A stretch of DNA of 64,000 nt, taken from contig OY744605.1 of assembly GCA_963556255.1 (NCBI GenBank), forward strand, positions 35,988,896 to 36,052,895. The letters are read 5' to 3'. The translations under genes were made by a program, and so were the position numbers. Shown one piece after another: positions 34,297 to 48,039 of this stretch. Source of the stretch: Allolobophora icterica (taxonomy: Eukaryota; Annelida; Clitellata; Crassiclitellata; Lumbricidae). The notes under the pieces were generated by a model. That model searched no databases, was not told the DNA's origin, and saw only the letters and a program-made list of their open reading frames with translations. Position 1 is the stretch's first letter. Every line of letters begins with the position of its first letter.

Positions 34297-35800
34297 CAGA
34301 GTCTCAGACTCTCAGTCTACAAGTTCAGAAGGGTCCCCTAAAATTTAAACGTGCCTCTGCTTCTTAGCAAATTAGCTAATTTTTATACAGATTCGCCGCT
34401 TTTCAGACAGCAGTAGTTCTTCGGTCTTTAGCCGTAGCGATGAGAGACCAGCTGTAAATTGTTCATTCTGTAAAGGTTTTCACGTTTTGTGATCAGCGAG
34501 AGTTCACAGAAACGCAAGAGGAAATGCTTGAGGGATGTGACGATTGCGCAACGGTGCTATTTAATGATTTCACTTCTCGAGATTGGCCTTCTTCTTCTTG
34601 ATGACGTCGACGTAAGACTTATCAGTCGCTCTCAACGAGAACCATCGCCACGTCGTTTATAAAGCAGAACCAGATGCAACCATGCATTTCTTTAATCTCT
34701 AATGTCGGCTTATCGTTCGTCTTCTAATTTCGAGGTTGTTCGCCTCCTGTCTCAGTTTGTCTGCCTCGATCTCTGTCCCTGTCTCACGAAAACCACATGA
34801 CTTTTTAATTGTCTGACTGTGTTTGCCTTGTTTTATTATCCTTCTCAGTCTCTGTCTCCAATTAATTATTAAATATACATTCACAACTTTATACCTATAG
34901 AGTCTTGTTCCGACATGTTCCAGGATCTAAGTAATCCTCTACCTCTCGTTTTCATTTCATAATCTAGACTAATGTTTTTTGTAGTAGGTCTATACTCTTT
35001 CTGTAAGAAGTTGCGGTTTGTCAACTTTTGATTCAAAATAAACAAAATAATATAAATATTACTTTGCCTGCCAACCAGCCAAGTGACCGGTTGACCCCAT
35101 TCGTGACTATTAGTAATTTCAATGCAGTCTGCATTGATGATATTATTGCGGCCGACTGACCAACTGACCGACTGACCGAACGACCACCATCTGTCCATCT
35201 GTCCGTCCATCCGTCCATTCGTCTTTCCGTCCCTCCGTCCAGTCCATCCTTCTGTCGATTCCCCGTTCCTTGTCCGTCAGCAGAAACCCTTAACGACATG
35301 CGTGGTCAGCAAACATAAGAGTCGTTGTTCCATCATGTTATACTCGGTGTACTATTGCACACTCAATCTGCTGATTTGTTCTGCTTGACTGTCCAAAGAG
35401 GAAATGTGGGCATACCATGCAGAAGACGTACGCTCTGCCTTCCACCACCCTAGTTCTCCCACCACGAGCCCTCCACAATAACCATATACATGTACATAGC
35501 AAACAGCAGTACAAAGCACTGCTGCTAACACTGCATGATGCAAACATTGCATATGCTACTTGTAAGTGACTGTTTGAACGTAATCTTAACTCGTTATTGT
35601 ATTGCCTCAACCAGCGGAGATACCCAAGCTCAGCTGAATGGTTTTACTTCTTACATATATGAGCTATATATGTGAAACTTATATATGTATGCTTGTGTGT
35701 GTATTCGTCTGTCTGTATACATGTACTTATGTATGCATTCATATATATAGGCCTATATGTATGAATGCATGTCTCGGCGACCTTCCGTAGTTGCCATGTA

Positions 35801-35802
<2 letters not shown>
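34297..35802. other. Intergenic DNA, nothing identified
   Basis: Contains CTGTCC/CATCCGTCC pyrimidine patches at 35180-35260 and TATG-rich sequence before the TA array. No gene, tRNA or element end is supported. Confidence 0.5.

Positions 35803-35890
<88 letters not shown>
35803..35890. repeat. (TA)n array, left half
   Basis: About 88 bases of pure TA ending directly at the first base of the LTR. It is the left half of the target array split by the retrotransposon insertion. Confidence 0.9.
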
Positions 35891-35894
<4 letters not shown>

Positions 35895-36240
35895 GCGGCC
35901 GTTGTTGGCTACTTCGTTGATAGATAATACTCATTGATTTAATATTTACTTTATTGTTAACTTGCAATTAACTACGTTGACTACAATAGTTAATATTCGA
36001 TTCACCTACACGCACTCTCAATTCACTCACTACACACTGTTGTTGTTCCTACCACCGTCGTTCGTTTCTCGTTCTTTCCTTCTCTCTCCCTCTCTCGTTT
36101 CCCAAAACATGCCTCTTAATACATAAGTGACTTGTGCTGATGATGATGATAGCTGAGCCTTCCTACCTACAGCTCGCATGCAACAGATACATTATGTGCA
36201 CTACCGAATGAATGGATGACTGCATGTATGACCACTATAT
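35891..36240 (-). repeat. 3' LTR
   Basis: Starts TGAAGCGGCC on the + strand, so the element's 3' end is ..GGCCGCTTCA. Identical base for base to 44163-44512. An AATAAA poly(A) signal (minus strand) maps to 35950-35955. Up to six bases (CTATAT) at the right border could be target-derived rather than LTR. Confidence 0.95.
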
Positions 36241-36698
36241 GACCATCCTTATAAAAAACACGAGCCACGGGTTTTGCCCATTAAACCCCTCAACAAAATA
36301 ACGAATAACCAACAGTGAAGAATACTAACACATAAGTCCAATTCAAAAAGTCAAATAGTCTATCAGTCCATAACTCTATCAGACCCCGTGCGGTGAATCG
36401 AACGCAGTGACAATAACAATCGAAATAGCAATCAAATAGTAAGCACGACATGAGAAACTAACGTAATATAACACAATATTCATAACTACCACTATATGAC
36501 CATTAATGATCACAACACAATAACCATATAAAGTACCGAAATATAACCATGTAACCATAAAAATCGTCATCCCAATACGAACAAGTAGAACATGATAATA
36601 CAAGCGTCAGCAAGATAAGCAACTAAAACTAAACGATAGCAATCAATCGACGAATAGTTCAATCAACAAGCAGAAATTCAAGGTAACAACAACACTGA
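36241..36698 (-). other. Non-coding 3' region of the retrotransposon
   Basis: Lies between the third ORF and the 3' LTR. A stretch of TATATGACCATTAATGGTCA-like bases repeats the CATATAGTGGTCA found at the LTR border (near 36224-36246 and 36490). No good polypurine tract is obvious beside the LTR. Confidence 0.5.
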
Positions 36699-37748
36699 TT
36701 ATGGTTGCAACTCAAGCGGAACATTGAATTCCAAACTAGAGATATACAGTTGAACAGAATAACGTTTGTTAGGGCCAATAATAGTGTCCAGTTTTCGAGC
36801 CAAACAGTAAGAAATAGATAAGGACTGTGGCAACAACACTCGAATCTGAGAAGGTTTATGTAAAGCTGTAATATTCCACTGAAAACGTAACTGACGACCA
36901 GAACAATGACGAGAAAGACTAATGTTAGAAATAGCATTCAAAGCGACAACATCATAATCTCCTAATGCATAACGCAACTTATACCAAGGAATAACAACTT
37001 TAGCTTCTGTGTTAAAAATATGCATGGTTAAACACACAGGCTGAACAACCGACGACTTGCAACAACGGCGATAAACCTTCCGAAAAATCAGAACCAAAAC
37101 CATAACCACAAGGAACGTGATAACAGTAATCTGAAACCATGGAAATTCCGCATATTCAAATAAAATCATTGGCCGGGATGTCGGAATCCCAGTTGACTGC
37201 GAAAAAATCCAAACTGGTGGAACTGAATTAGTTTGAACAGGGCGTGACAAAGTCAACACAATAATAGACAATTGATGCACACGAACCACCAAATAAATCG
37301 TTACTACAACAAGGAGAACAATTATAAATGAACCCACAGGCACAAGAAAAGATATGGATGCAGAGTAAAAGGACGAATCCAAATTAGTCAAATGTCCCAA
37401 CTGTTCTCGAAAAATATCATCCTTGGACTTGAATATCGCCTGACCTTCCTTAACAGAATTCATTGCAGTGGCAAAATCCTCAGCTAACTGTTCCTCAGGT
37501 ACCAGAGAAGCATTTGAATGAGTAATGAAAACAGGCAACTGCAGCGTAATCTGTTCAGCAACAGTAGTGTCCGCCTTAAGCAGAGCCCAATCCTCCTGAA
37601 CAAAAAACTCTTGAATAATCGCCAAATTAAACGTATGCACAACTGAATCACTAGCATTAAGTAGGTCACTCGCTGAACACGAAGCAGGAAAAACATAGTG
37701 TTCGGTTACCATAGAACATTCATTCGGAATAGAAACAACGCAGAGCAC
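36699..37748 (-). CDS. Third ORF: membrane (env-like) protein of the retrotransposon
   Basis: A 349-codon frame after pol. Hydrophobic segments at residues about 133-156 and 206-223 look like membrane spans; the second is followed by a basic Cys-rich stretch (RKVYRRCC). The first 130 residues hold NAS and Cys sites, as in an outside domain, and the last 110 are mixed. Position and topology fit an envelope-like third ORF, but I recognise no fusion peptide, furin site or named family. The frame opens without ATG (GTG at 37748, stop TAA two codons upstream), so its start must come from splicing, non-AUG initiation or a lost frame; see 37720-37800. Confidence 0.65.
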   Translation of the reverse strand: MLCVVSIPNECSMVTEHYVFPASCSASDLLNASDSVVHTFNLAIIQEFFVQEDWALLKADTTVAEQITLQLPVFITHSNASLVPEEQLAEDFATAMNSVKEGQAIFKSKDDIFREQLGHLTNLDSSFYSASISFLVPVGSFIIVLLVVVTIYLVVRVHQLSIIVLTLSRPVQTNSVPPVWIFSQSTGIPTSRPMILFEYAEFPWFQITVITFLVVMVLVLIFRKVYRRCCKSSVVQPVCLTMHIFNTEAKVVIPWYKLRYALGDYDVVALNAISNISLSRHCSGRQLRFQWNITALHKPSQIRVLLPQSLSISYCLARKLDTIIGPNKRYSVQLYISSLEFNVPLELQP

Positions 37749-37800
37749 GGCTTATCACAGCACACAGCGATAACAATATCAGCGCGCAGCTATACGGCAT
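37720..37800 (-). CDS. Short ORF with signal-peptide-like core upstream of the third ORF
   Basis: An ATG at 37800 opens 26 codons with a hydrophobic core (ALILLSLCAVIS) typical of a secretory signal. It stops at TGA 37722-37720, overlapping the start of the membrane-protein frame in another frame. It may be the true N-terminus of the third ORF displaced by a frame change, or may be chance. I leave the two frames separate. Confidence 0.4.
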   Translation of the reverse strand: MPYSCALILLSLCAVISRALRCFYSE

Positions 37801-38494
37801 GGTTTTCCCCATTCACCGGCACAACCACTGGCCGTACAACGACACACCCCAGCATAACCACAGCATACACCCTCACATAACCACGTAATATGAGATGAAC
37901 CCCAGGCCTATGCCAATTACGACAACTCCGCCAAAACCCATTATATCCCATACACGAAGCGTAGGCCTGTACGTACGTAGAACAGCATCTGTAACAACGG
38001 TGCATAAAACAACTACCCTAGTAGGACCAAGAATAATATATATACAAGAATAATATCAACCAAGAAATCAAATCTCCACGGAAATAACCTCAAAGCAGTC
38101 CAACTCGTCAGTAACCCTGTCAAACAAAAAGCTGTCTGGATGGTGAATAAAGTGTCATTTCTCGACATTATTCCACGACTTTAAATGTCGATTTTAGCGC
38201 TGAATGTATCAGTGTAATACATATGTAAATAATTGTTGGCCAACAAGAAATCCCAAGATGAATATATAATAAGCGCTGTATAGTAATTGCTCTAGTGACT
38301 CACAGCATACTCACTGACATCAGTGTACAGCGGCTTTAACATAAGCACAAGAGGCAACTATCTCCTTTAAAACATATAAAATGCAACATTTCTCAGGAGC
38401 CAATAATAATCAATCACGACAAGTGACTCTGTGACATTAGGCTTCAGGGTCACCATAACCTGTAATAATAAAAACTACACAGTCAGCAACTCGT

Positions 38495-41400
38495 CTAATC
38501 ACCTAGTGGACCATTGGTAAACCGCTGAGGAGTAGGCCCTTTCCTAACTTTCCCCGTCATGGTTCGTTTAATGTGATATTCTCTCTTCAAGCAATCACTG
38601 ACATCCTCTTCAGCTGTCCATTCAGGCTTGAGAGACCTATTCTTAAAAATCACTCTATAGAATCTTTTTTTATTAATGAATTTCATTCCACTAATTTGCT
38701 CCGCTTCAATCCATGGAGAATGCGCAGTCACAACATCAGATACTGTTGCTGGGTCGACAACTGCGTCAGTACCCTGTGAAGGTTGGACCTGTGAAGTAGG
38801 CGTAACCTGTAAATCTTGTTCATAATCCCTTCTATCAACATAACGCCTCAATCTATCAACATTGACTGGGTGACGTAACAGTTTGTTAGTCAAGGCGTGC
38901 CGTAGTAAGTAAGTAAATGGAGCAACCTGAGACGTAATGTAATAAGGTCCAACGAATTTCTTATACAGCTTTGGCTTCTTGCCAACTGGCGTAACAGGAT
39001 TAAAAACCCAAACTTGATCCCCAACTGCGTAATCTGAAGAACTGGTCCTAAGATCGTAATTCTTCTTATTGCGAGCTTGCAAAACTACAGTCTCATCCAC
39101 AGCTTGCTGTCTAGCCATTTCCAGCGCATTAGCAATTCTCCTGACATACTCATGAGTAGTCTCTGGTTGATCAGACAAACCCATCTGTTGATCCACTGGG
39201 AATTTAAAATCTCTGCCAAATAACAAGAACGCAGGACTGTGTCCTAAATTTGCACTCGTTGTTGCGCGAATAGAATACAGAATGGCAGGAATAAAAATAG
39301 GCCAGTCAGTCTCATCTTTACAGTGGAGTCTCAACATTTTCCAAATAGATCGATTCACAACTTCGCAAGCGCCATTACATCTAGGATTATAAGAAGCTGT
39401 GTGAATCCTTTTAACACCAAATAATGATGATAATTCGGTCACAATTTTACTCAAAAAATTAGCTCCTCGGTCAGACAACAAGGTTTCAGGTGGACCATAT
39501 CTAGTAAAGATTTCTCTATACAGGGCCTCAGCAATAGTCTGAGCCGTCTGATCTTTCAGCATAACCATCTCCGGGAATCTTGTAAGAGATTCGACACAAA
39601 GAAGAAGGTAACGGTAACCTTCCTTACTCCTAGGCAGCTGAAGTATATCCATATGCCATCTACCAAAAATTTGTTTAATTGGCAATGACGTCATCGGTGG
39701 TTTGTTCAACGGGAGAGGATATTTACACTGTTGGCACAAACTACACGACATGATATGATTCTGCAGATCCTTGTGCATGCCTTTCCAAAAATAACGACGT
39801 CGAACTGACAAATAACATCGGTGGAACCCTGGATGACTGCACTCTTCGTGATAACCATTTAAAATACCTTGTCTCATACTCAATGGTACAACAAGCTGAT
39901 TTATATAGCTCCGTTGAGGACCCCGAGAACGAGGCTGATAGTAATGCCAAAGAACTCCCTCGTTTACAGCATATTCTGAACTCTCAATAACCAACTTCCT
40001 CGCCTCCCTATCATCCAGAGGTAATTCACCTAATTCCAAATAACGAATGATAGGAAGACACTCTAAACATCTATTTTGTTGCTTCGCAGTCTCTTGGAGA
40101 AATGCCTCGCCTTGAGGTTCCTCCGGTGCACCTAAATCACTGTCTGTGATTAAATTCAAATCCATCTGAATAATGTCAGTGTCAATAGGAGCCAATAAAC
40201 TTTCAAGTTCCTCATCAGCATCCACGTGCATGGGATAAGATATGCGACTAAGTGCATCCGCATTCAGATTACATTTACCCTTCTTGTACCTAACATCAAA
40301 ATTGTACTGCTGTAACTGTAACGCCCACCGAAGTAAACGACCAGTTTGACTCGTTTTCAAGGACTGTAAATACTTCAAACTGATATGATCAGTATAAACG
40401 GTAAATGTAGCATTGGCAAGATAACAGTGAAATTGCTTGATAGCACAAATCACAGCTAACATTTCCAGTTCAGTGACAGTATAGTTTCTCTCACAAGTAG
40501 TCAAAGATCGGCCCCCAAAGGCAATTGGATGCTCCCTACCTGTAACATCCTCCTGAGCTAACACAAAACCCACAGCTTGAGAACTTGAATCACAATTAAT
40601 GATAAAAGGCCTAGACATGTCAGGATAAATTAAAACCGGAGCAGTCGACAAAGCCTGCTTCAATTTAATAAAAGCTTCCTCACAGGTCTCATCCCATTCA
40701 AACTTCATGTCTTTACGAAGCAATCGATTTAATGGACTTGCAATGATAGAGAATCGAGTTATAAATTTGCGATAGTAAGATGCAAGACCCAGGAATGACC
40801 GGACCTCTTTAGGAGACATCGGCCTTGGATAGTCACGAATGACCTTGGTTTTCGATTCATCAACGGCTACCCCATCCGCTGAGAGCACATGCCCTAGATA
40901 CAAGATTTTATCCAGACCAAAGGAACATTTTTCCGGATTAAGTTTCAAGTTAGCTTCATTTAGGCGATCAAAAACCTCCTTTAAATGCACCAGATGTAGG
41001 TCAAAGGTAGTACTATAGACTAATATATCATCCATGTAAACAATTAATGATTTAAAATGCAAATTCTGGAAAACTCTGGACATGAGCAGCTGAAAGAAAC
41101 TCGGCAAATTTTTCAATCCAAATGGAGCAGTGGTCCATTGAAACTGACCTTGATGTGTCACAAAACTAGATTTTTCCTTAGTGTCAGGATGTAATGGAAT
41201 TTGATGGAAACCACTCCTTAAATCAAGTAAACTGAAATACCTAGGCTTGACCTCTCCCAGGGCATCAAAGACATCTGTCAATTGTGGCAGAGGATAACTG
41301 ATGGATTCAGTTACAGAATTGAGCTTTCGGTAATCAACACAAAATCTAAATTGACCCGATCGTTTCTTTACTAACACAACGGGAGAACACCAGACACTTG

Positions 41401-42691
41401 TACTCGGCTCAATGAGACCAGCCGATAACATTTTCTCTGTTTGCCTAGCAATTTCCGCCTTAGCAGAAACAGAATGACGGTAAGCTTTCTGGTGAATGGG
41501 TGGAGCAGACCCAGTGTGAATAGAATGCTGTGTCAAATGAGTCCTGCCCAGATCATCCAATGATGATGAAAACGTACCTAAATTGACTTGTAAGAACTCT
41601 TTCAACCTAACATTCTCATCTGCTGACAAATTATCAGAGTAAAAATTGACTTTAAGGTCGTCCAAAGACCTGGATCGCAAATCACTAGTGCCATGTAATC
41701 TATTCAGCGGATCAGCAATCGGCTTATCTGATGCGGTTCCAGTGCTGCCAGAAACATTATCCGTACGGACAAAGAAATCATCAGTATCATAATTACTTTC
41801 CGATGGTCTGCCAGACAAACCATCCGCATAATGACTTTTACGGGCAGACAGATTATCCAAGGAAACGTAATCATGCGTGGAGGATGATTTGAGGACTCCA
41901 AGTGCAGAGGATGGTGTATGATTGCAATGTGTGGGTGGTGGTGATGATGCCGATGGTGGTGGTTTATCATCAGCAAACATTGCTAATATCTCTGGAAAAA
42001 TAGGCTCAACACATGCCAATGGTTTATGTCTGGCCAACCAAATGACTTGATTGGTAGGGTTCAAAACCTTGCAAACAGCTGTTTTCTTAGAAGAATCAAT
42101 GGCACTTCGTGCACAAATAAATTTACATTTCGCCTCCCGTGCAAATGGTTCAATAATGGACATATCAGCTGAATACTTTGAAGGCAATAAAACTGGGACC
42201 AATGTCTCAGACATTGGCTTCAAGACAGTTGCATGCAGAGTACACACAGAGAAAGAATGCACAGTAGCAGTTGACAACCGAGTAGCAGCCAAATCATCAA
42301 AAAAAGTGACAACCTTTGCATCAAAATCAACTCTTGCCTTACTGTCAGTCAAGAAGTCTAACCCAAGAATCAGACTATATCCCATCTGTGGCAAAATCAA
42401 GAATTCATAAGGAATACTCAAACCGGAAAGTTTAACAGTAATGTCTGCACGACCTTGTACTCGAACAGGATGACCATCAGCCAAAAATACATTTTTGGTG
42501 TCATCATCTCTCAATGGTTGAACAGGAATTTTCAATTTATGCAAAAATTCAGCACTGATGCACGAGACACTGGCGCCTGAGTCAAGCAAACATTGAGCAG
42601 TGCGGTTCCTAACTTGTACAGTAATTGTGTTTCTATACATCGCAATTTTGTCAGTCTGTGCATAAATTCTGTTCTTAGCCCCAACCGTCAT
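38495..42691 (-). CDS. pol: Pol polyprotein (protease, reverse transcriptase, RNase H, integrase)
   Basis: A 1398-codon intact frame. Aspartic protease: LLDSGAS at 35-41, with ILGLDF at 108-113. Reverse transcriptase: about 395-620, active site YMDD at 552-555, preceded by FSLLDLRSGFHQI. RNase H: about 695-815, including INCDSSS, TELEML and YTDH. Integrase: zinc site H948, H953, C983, C986; catalytic D1015, D1074, E1110 (DD35E); GPY/F-type motif (KKFVGPY) near 1245. Residues about 1327-1375 resemble a chromodomain (EAEQI, FYRVIFKN, PEW). Same frame as gag: pol is probably made by reading through the gag UAG, since eight sense codons precede its ATG. The catalytic residues looked for are all present. 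Confidence 0.96.
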   Translation of the reverse strand: MTVGAKNRIYAQTDKIAMYRNTITVQVRNRTAQCLLDSGASVSCISAEFLHKLKIPVQPLRDDDTKNVFLADGHPVRVQGRADITVKLSGLSIPYEFLILPQMGYSLILGLDFLTDSKARVDFDAKVVTFFDDLAATRLSTATVHSFSVCTLHATVLKPMSETLVPVLLPSKYSADMSIIEPFAREAKCKFICARSAIDSSKKTAVCKVLNPTNQVIWLARHKPLACVEPIFPEILAMFADDKPPPSASSPPPTHCNHTPSSALGVLKSSSTHDYVSLDNLSARKSHYADGLSGRPSESNYDTDDFFVRTDNVSGSTGTASDKPIADPLNRLHGTSDLRSRSLDDLKVNFYSDNLSADENVRLKEFLQVNLGTFSSSLDDLGRTHLTQHSIHTGSAPPIHQKAYRHSVSAKAEIARQTEKMLSAGLIEPSTSVWCSPVVLVKKRSGQFRFCVDYRKLNSVTESISYPLPQLTDVFDALGEVKPRYFSLLDLRSGFHQIPLHPDTKEKSSFVTHQGQFQWTTAPFGLKNLPSFFQLLMSRVFQNLHFKSLIVYMDDILVYSTTFDLHLVHLKEVFDRLNEANLKLNPEKCSFGLDKILYLGHVLSADGVAVDESKTKVIRDYPRPMSPKEVRSFLGLASYYRKFITRFSIIASPLNRLLRKDMKFEWDETCEEAFIKLKQALSTAPVLIYPDMSRPFIINCDSSSQAVGFVLAQEDVTGREHPIAFGGRSLTTCERNYTVTELEMLAVICAIKQFHCYLANATFTVYTDHISLKYLQSLKTSQTGRLLRWALQLQQYNFDVRYKKGKCNLNADALSRISYPMHVDADEELESLLAPIDTDIIQMDLNLITDSDLGAPEEPQGEAFLQETAKQQNRCLECLPIIRYLELGELPLDDREARKLVIESSEYAVNEGVLWHYYQPRSRGPQRSYINQLVVPLSMRQGILNGYHEECSHPGFHRCYLSVRRRYFWKGMHKDLQNHIMSCSLCQQCKYPLPLNKPPMTSLPIKQIFGRWHMDILQLPRSKEGYRYLLLCVESLTRFPEMVMLKDQTAQTIAEALYREIFTRYGPPETLLSDRGANFLSKIVTELSSLFGVKRIHTASYNPRCNGACEVVNRSIWKMLRLHCKDETDWPIFIPAILYSIRATTSANLGHSPAFLLFGRDFKFPVDQQMGLSDQPETTHEYVRRIANALEMARQQAVDETVVLQARNKKNYDLRTSSSDYAVGDQVWVFNPVTPVGKKPKLYKKFVGPYYITSQVAPFTYLLRHALTNKLLRHPVNVDRLRRYVDRRDYEQDLQVTPTSQVQPSQGTDAVVDPATVSDVVTAHSPWIEAEQISGMKFINKKRFYRVIFKNRSLKPEWTAEEDVSDCLKREYHIKRTMTGKVRKGPTPQRFTNGPLGD

Positions 42692-42718
42692 TTGTGGACG
42701 GCGGGAAGCGAATTCCTA
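42679..42718 (-). promoter_or_regulatory. gag stop codon with readthrough hairpin
   Basis: gag ends at UAG (42718-42716), followed by G as in murine leukaemia virus. Ten bases later a stem forms from CCC (42705-42703) and CCGUC (42701-42697), paired with GACGG (42689-42685) and GGG (42682-42680), around a 7-base loop and a small internal bulge. The downstream frame is open and is pol. This is the expected layout for amber readthrough, inferred from sequence only. Confidence 0.6.
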
Positions 42719-44062
42719 TGTTTGGCTAAAGCGACCAGAGGGCGCTCTGGTGGACCTGCAAACAGACTGTAAGTGGCCCCTTTTTCCGCATCTGAAACAA
42801 GTGACACCCTTGGCGCGACAGAAGTTATTAGGAGCATGATTACCTCCGCAATTACTGCAAGATGACTTGGAAGCTGAACGCCAGGAGGTCTGTCGGTAAG
42901 GAGGTTGAGAGCAATTCCACGATCGACCTTGCGAGTACCTCGGAGTGTTCCCAAGATACCTCGGCGAATCAGACTGTTGTGGCGGTTGATAGTTACCAGG
43001 GCGTGGGTGATAGTCTCTCGCCGATGTCGTGTAGGCTTCCAGACGTGTTGTCTCCAACGATGGATCAGGTAGCAAATCAAAGGTGACTTGACGCGGCGAA
43101 GGTGACAATGTTCTGTGGCCAGTAGAACTTACCGCAGCGACATTGGTCAGATGAAGCTGTTTCAATTCCTCACGGATAGCAGCTAGTTCAGAGACCGTTT
43201 GACGAATGTGTTGACCCGCATCAGAATGATCGTCCAGGGACAACTCCGTCAATCGACCCCATTTCTGCAGATCCTCTATGGTGGTTATATCATGGTGAAT
43301 GACATGTTGGCGAATGTTAGATCGTAGGCCGTTCAACGCCACGAGAAATGTTTGGTCAGCTCCAACTCCAAGTTTTTGGGCAGCCTTTTGGACAACAGTT
43401 AAAAAGTCATCGACAGTCTGGTGTGGCAATTGTCGAATCTGCCACAGGTCCGCAGATCGTTTCCAGGCATCCGAAGGATGTGGACCGTATCGCAGAATCA
43501 AGGCATCACGCAATGCAGTGAAACTGTCCCGAGTGGCCTGTGATTGAGTGTTGAACCACAGCGCTGCACCATCCTTAAGGAGGAGAGGTAACCCGGCCAA
43601 TTTCTGACCTCCGGACATAGCTCTAAAGGTAGCCCAAAGGTCATAGTTATTCAGAAACTCGAGAACATCTTCCTGCGGTTTGCCCGTGAATGGTGCAGGA
43701 ACCAAGGTATTGCCAGCCATTTCAGAATCAGATGAATCAGCGTCAGAGGAATGAGAGGAATCAGCGTCAGAATCGTCAAGGACAGCGTAGACTGGCTGAC
43801 TAACAGCGTTTGCTGGTTGTCCAAAATGAAACGAGAAAAAATTGTCTGCCGGTGGTGTCAAAATTGTTGGCGATGGAGGCGTAGAGGTTAGAACGTCAGC
43901 AGCTGGAGCCAAGTAAGTAGATGAAGAATCAGTTGAAATGTTCGAAGACTGCGGCAGCAAGGATATGTGTGACTCCGGAGGAGAGAAGTCCAACGACGAT
44001 GGTAATAGCTTACCCGATCGAAGATTGTATCTGCCAGATGTTGGATTGATGGGTACACTCAT
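42716..44062 (-). CDS. gag: Gag polyprotein
   Basis: 448 codons ending in UAG. The N-terminal 115 residues are Ser/Pro/Asp-rich. Residues about 118-300 are the capsid-like retrotransposon gag domain (FTGKPQEDVLEFL, LKDGAALWF, FTALRDALILRYGP, LPHQTVDDFL). The C-terminus has two zinc knuckles: CSNCGGNHAPNNFC, a variant, and CFRCGKRGHLQSVC, canonical CX2CX4HX4C. The gag role is particle assembly and RNA packaging. It is intact, about 100 bases downstream of the 5' LTR. Confidence 0.93.
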   Translation of the reverse strand: MSVPINPTSGRYNLRSGKLLPSSLDFSPPESHISLLPQSSNISTDSSSTYLAPAADVLTSTPPSPTILTPPADNFFSFHFGQPANAVSQPVYAVLDDSDADSSHSSDADSSDSEMAGNTLVPAPFTGKPQEDVLEFLNNYDLWATFRAMSGGQKLAGLPLLLKDGAALWFNTQSQATRDSFTALRDALILRYGPHPSDAWKRSADLWQIRQLPHQTVDDFLTVVQKAAQKLGVGADQTFLVALNGLRSNIRQHVIHHDITTIEDLQKWGRLTELSLDDHSDAGQHIRQTVSELAAIREELKQLHLTNVAAVSSTGHRTLSPSPRQVTFDLLPDPSLETTRLEAYTTSARDYHPRPGNYQPPQQSDSPRYLGNTPRYSQGRSWNCSQPPYRQTSWRSASKSSCSNCGGNHAPNNFCRAKGVTCFRCGKRGHLQSVCRSTRAPSGRFSQT

Positions 44063-44142
44063 CGATATACCAGCGCTGAGCGGTCACAGAACTGCTGAAA
44101 CGGAACTGCTCGATCGGATGTAGACGAGAGGTCGGATCGTTC

Positions 44143-44162
44143 TGAAGCGGTTCTCCACCACC
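44143..44162 (-). other. Primer-binding site of the retrotransposon
   Basis: Reading from the 5' LTR end, two G residues and then TGGTGGAGAACC follow. TGG is the complement of the tRNA 3' CCA, which marks a tRNA primer site. I cannot identify the tRNA by eye. Confidence 0.65.
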
Positions 44163-47021
<2,859 letters not shown>

Positions 47022-47043
47022 ATATATATATATATATATATAT

Positions 47044-47820
47044 ATAAATTATATATATATAAATGTATAGTATATCTGCGCCTCCACTACTACTACTGCT
47101 TGGCTAAACCTCGTGAAGTTCCGGCAGGAAAAAGTGATGCGAAAGGCCACAGCATTAAAGCATTGAATCACAACAAATAGGCCCTGGAAAAGATACAAGC
47201 GAAGAGTGCTTTGTTGACTTGCAGAGGTAGATAAATCATTACTATTTAAACACAGGCTTATTGATTGCATGGACTAAGGTAAGCAGCACACCAATTTGGT
47301 GCAAGAGCCACATTTTATGGCTATAGACTTCGGAAAAAGTCGTAACTCAAGAGGAATTCTGTCGGGCCTTTAACATTTATACAACACGATGACCGTTATG
47401 CATGGAAAGGCAATGTTCATCTGGGATTCATAAGAAGGTTTGCTGTGGAACTTAACTGAATCCTTCGAGTATTCCGGGTGTAGAGAAGTCATGGAAAAAA
47501 TCAGGAAACTCGATTTCTTTTTTAAGGCTGGAGTTATATTGAGCGGTTTCAACTGTCCAGCCGGATGTTGGACAGTTGAGACCGCTGTAACGACTTCCGG
47601 CCAGCTGTTAGCCGCTCTTAAGGCATCGACGGATTTAATCCAATACCTTTTGAAGCACAAAGCTCTCAGCTGGCTAGCTGAGGAAGGAAACTGCATGGAA
47701 CCTGGGTGATTTAACTTGTAATAGGAATCAAGACGACCTGGCAACAATCGGGTTAACCTAAATGACCGAATAATGTTAAGATAGAATGCAACCGACAGCA
47801 GGACATCGTTGACAGACATG
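47044..47820. other. Intergenic DNA, nothing identified
   Basis: TATATAAA patches, then mixed sequence. An inverted pair AGCGGTTTCAACTGTCCA and GGACAGTTGAGACCGCT (about 47542-47586) forms a hairpin of about 18 bp. No gene is supported. Confidence 0.45.
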
Positions 47821-47823
47821 GCA

Positions 47824-48033
<210 letters not shown>

Positions 48034-48039
48034 GTTTAC

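Noticed and set aside
38573..44123. Short + strand frames inside the retrotransposon
   Set aside because: Shadows of the intact gag and pol frames on the opposite strand.
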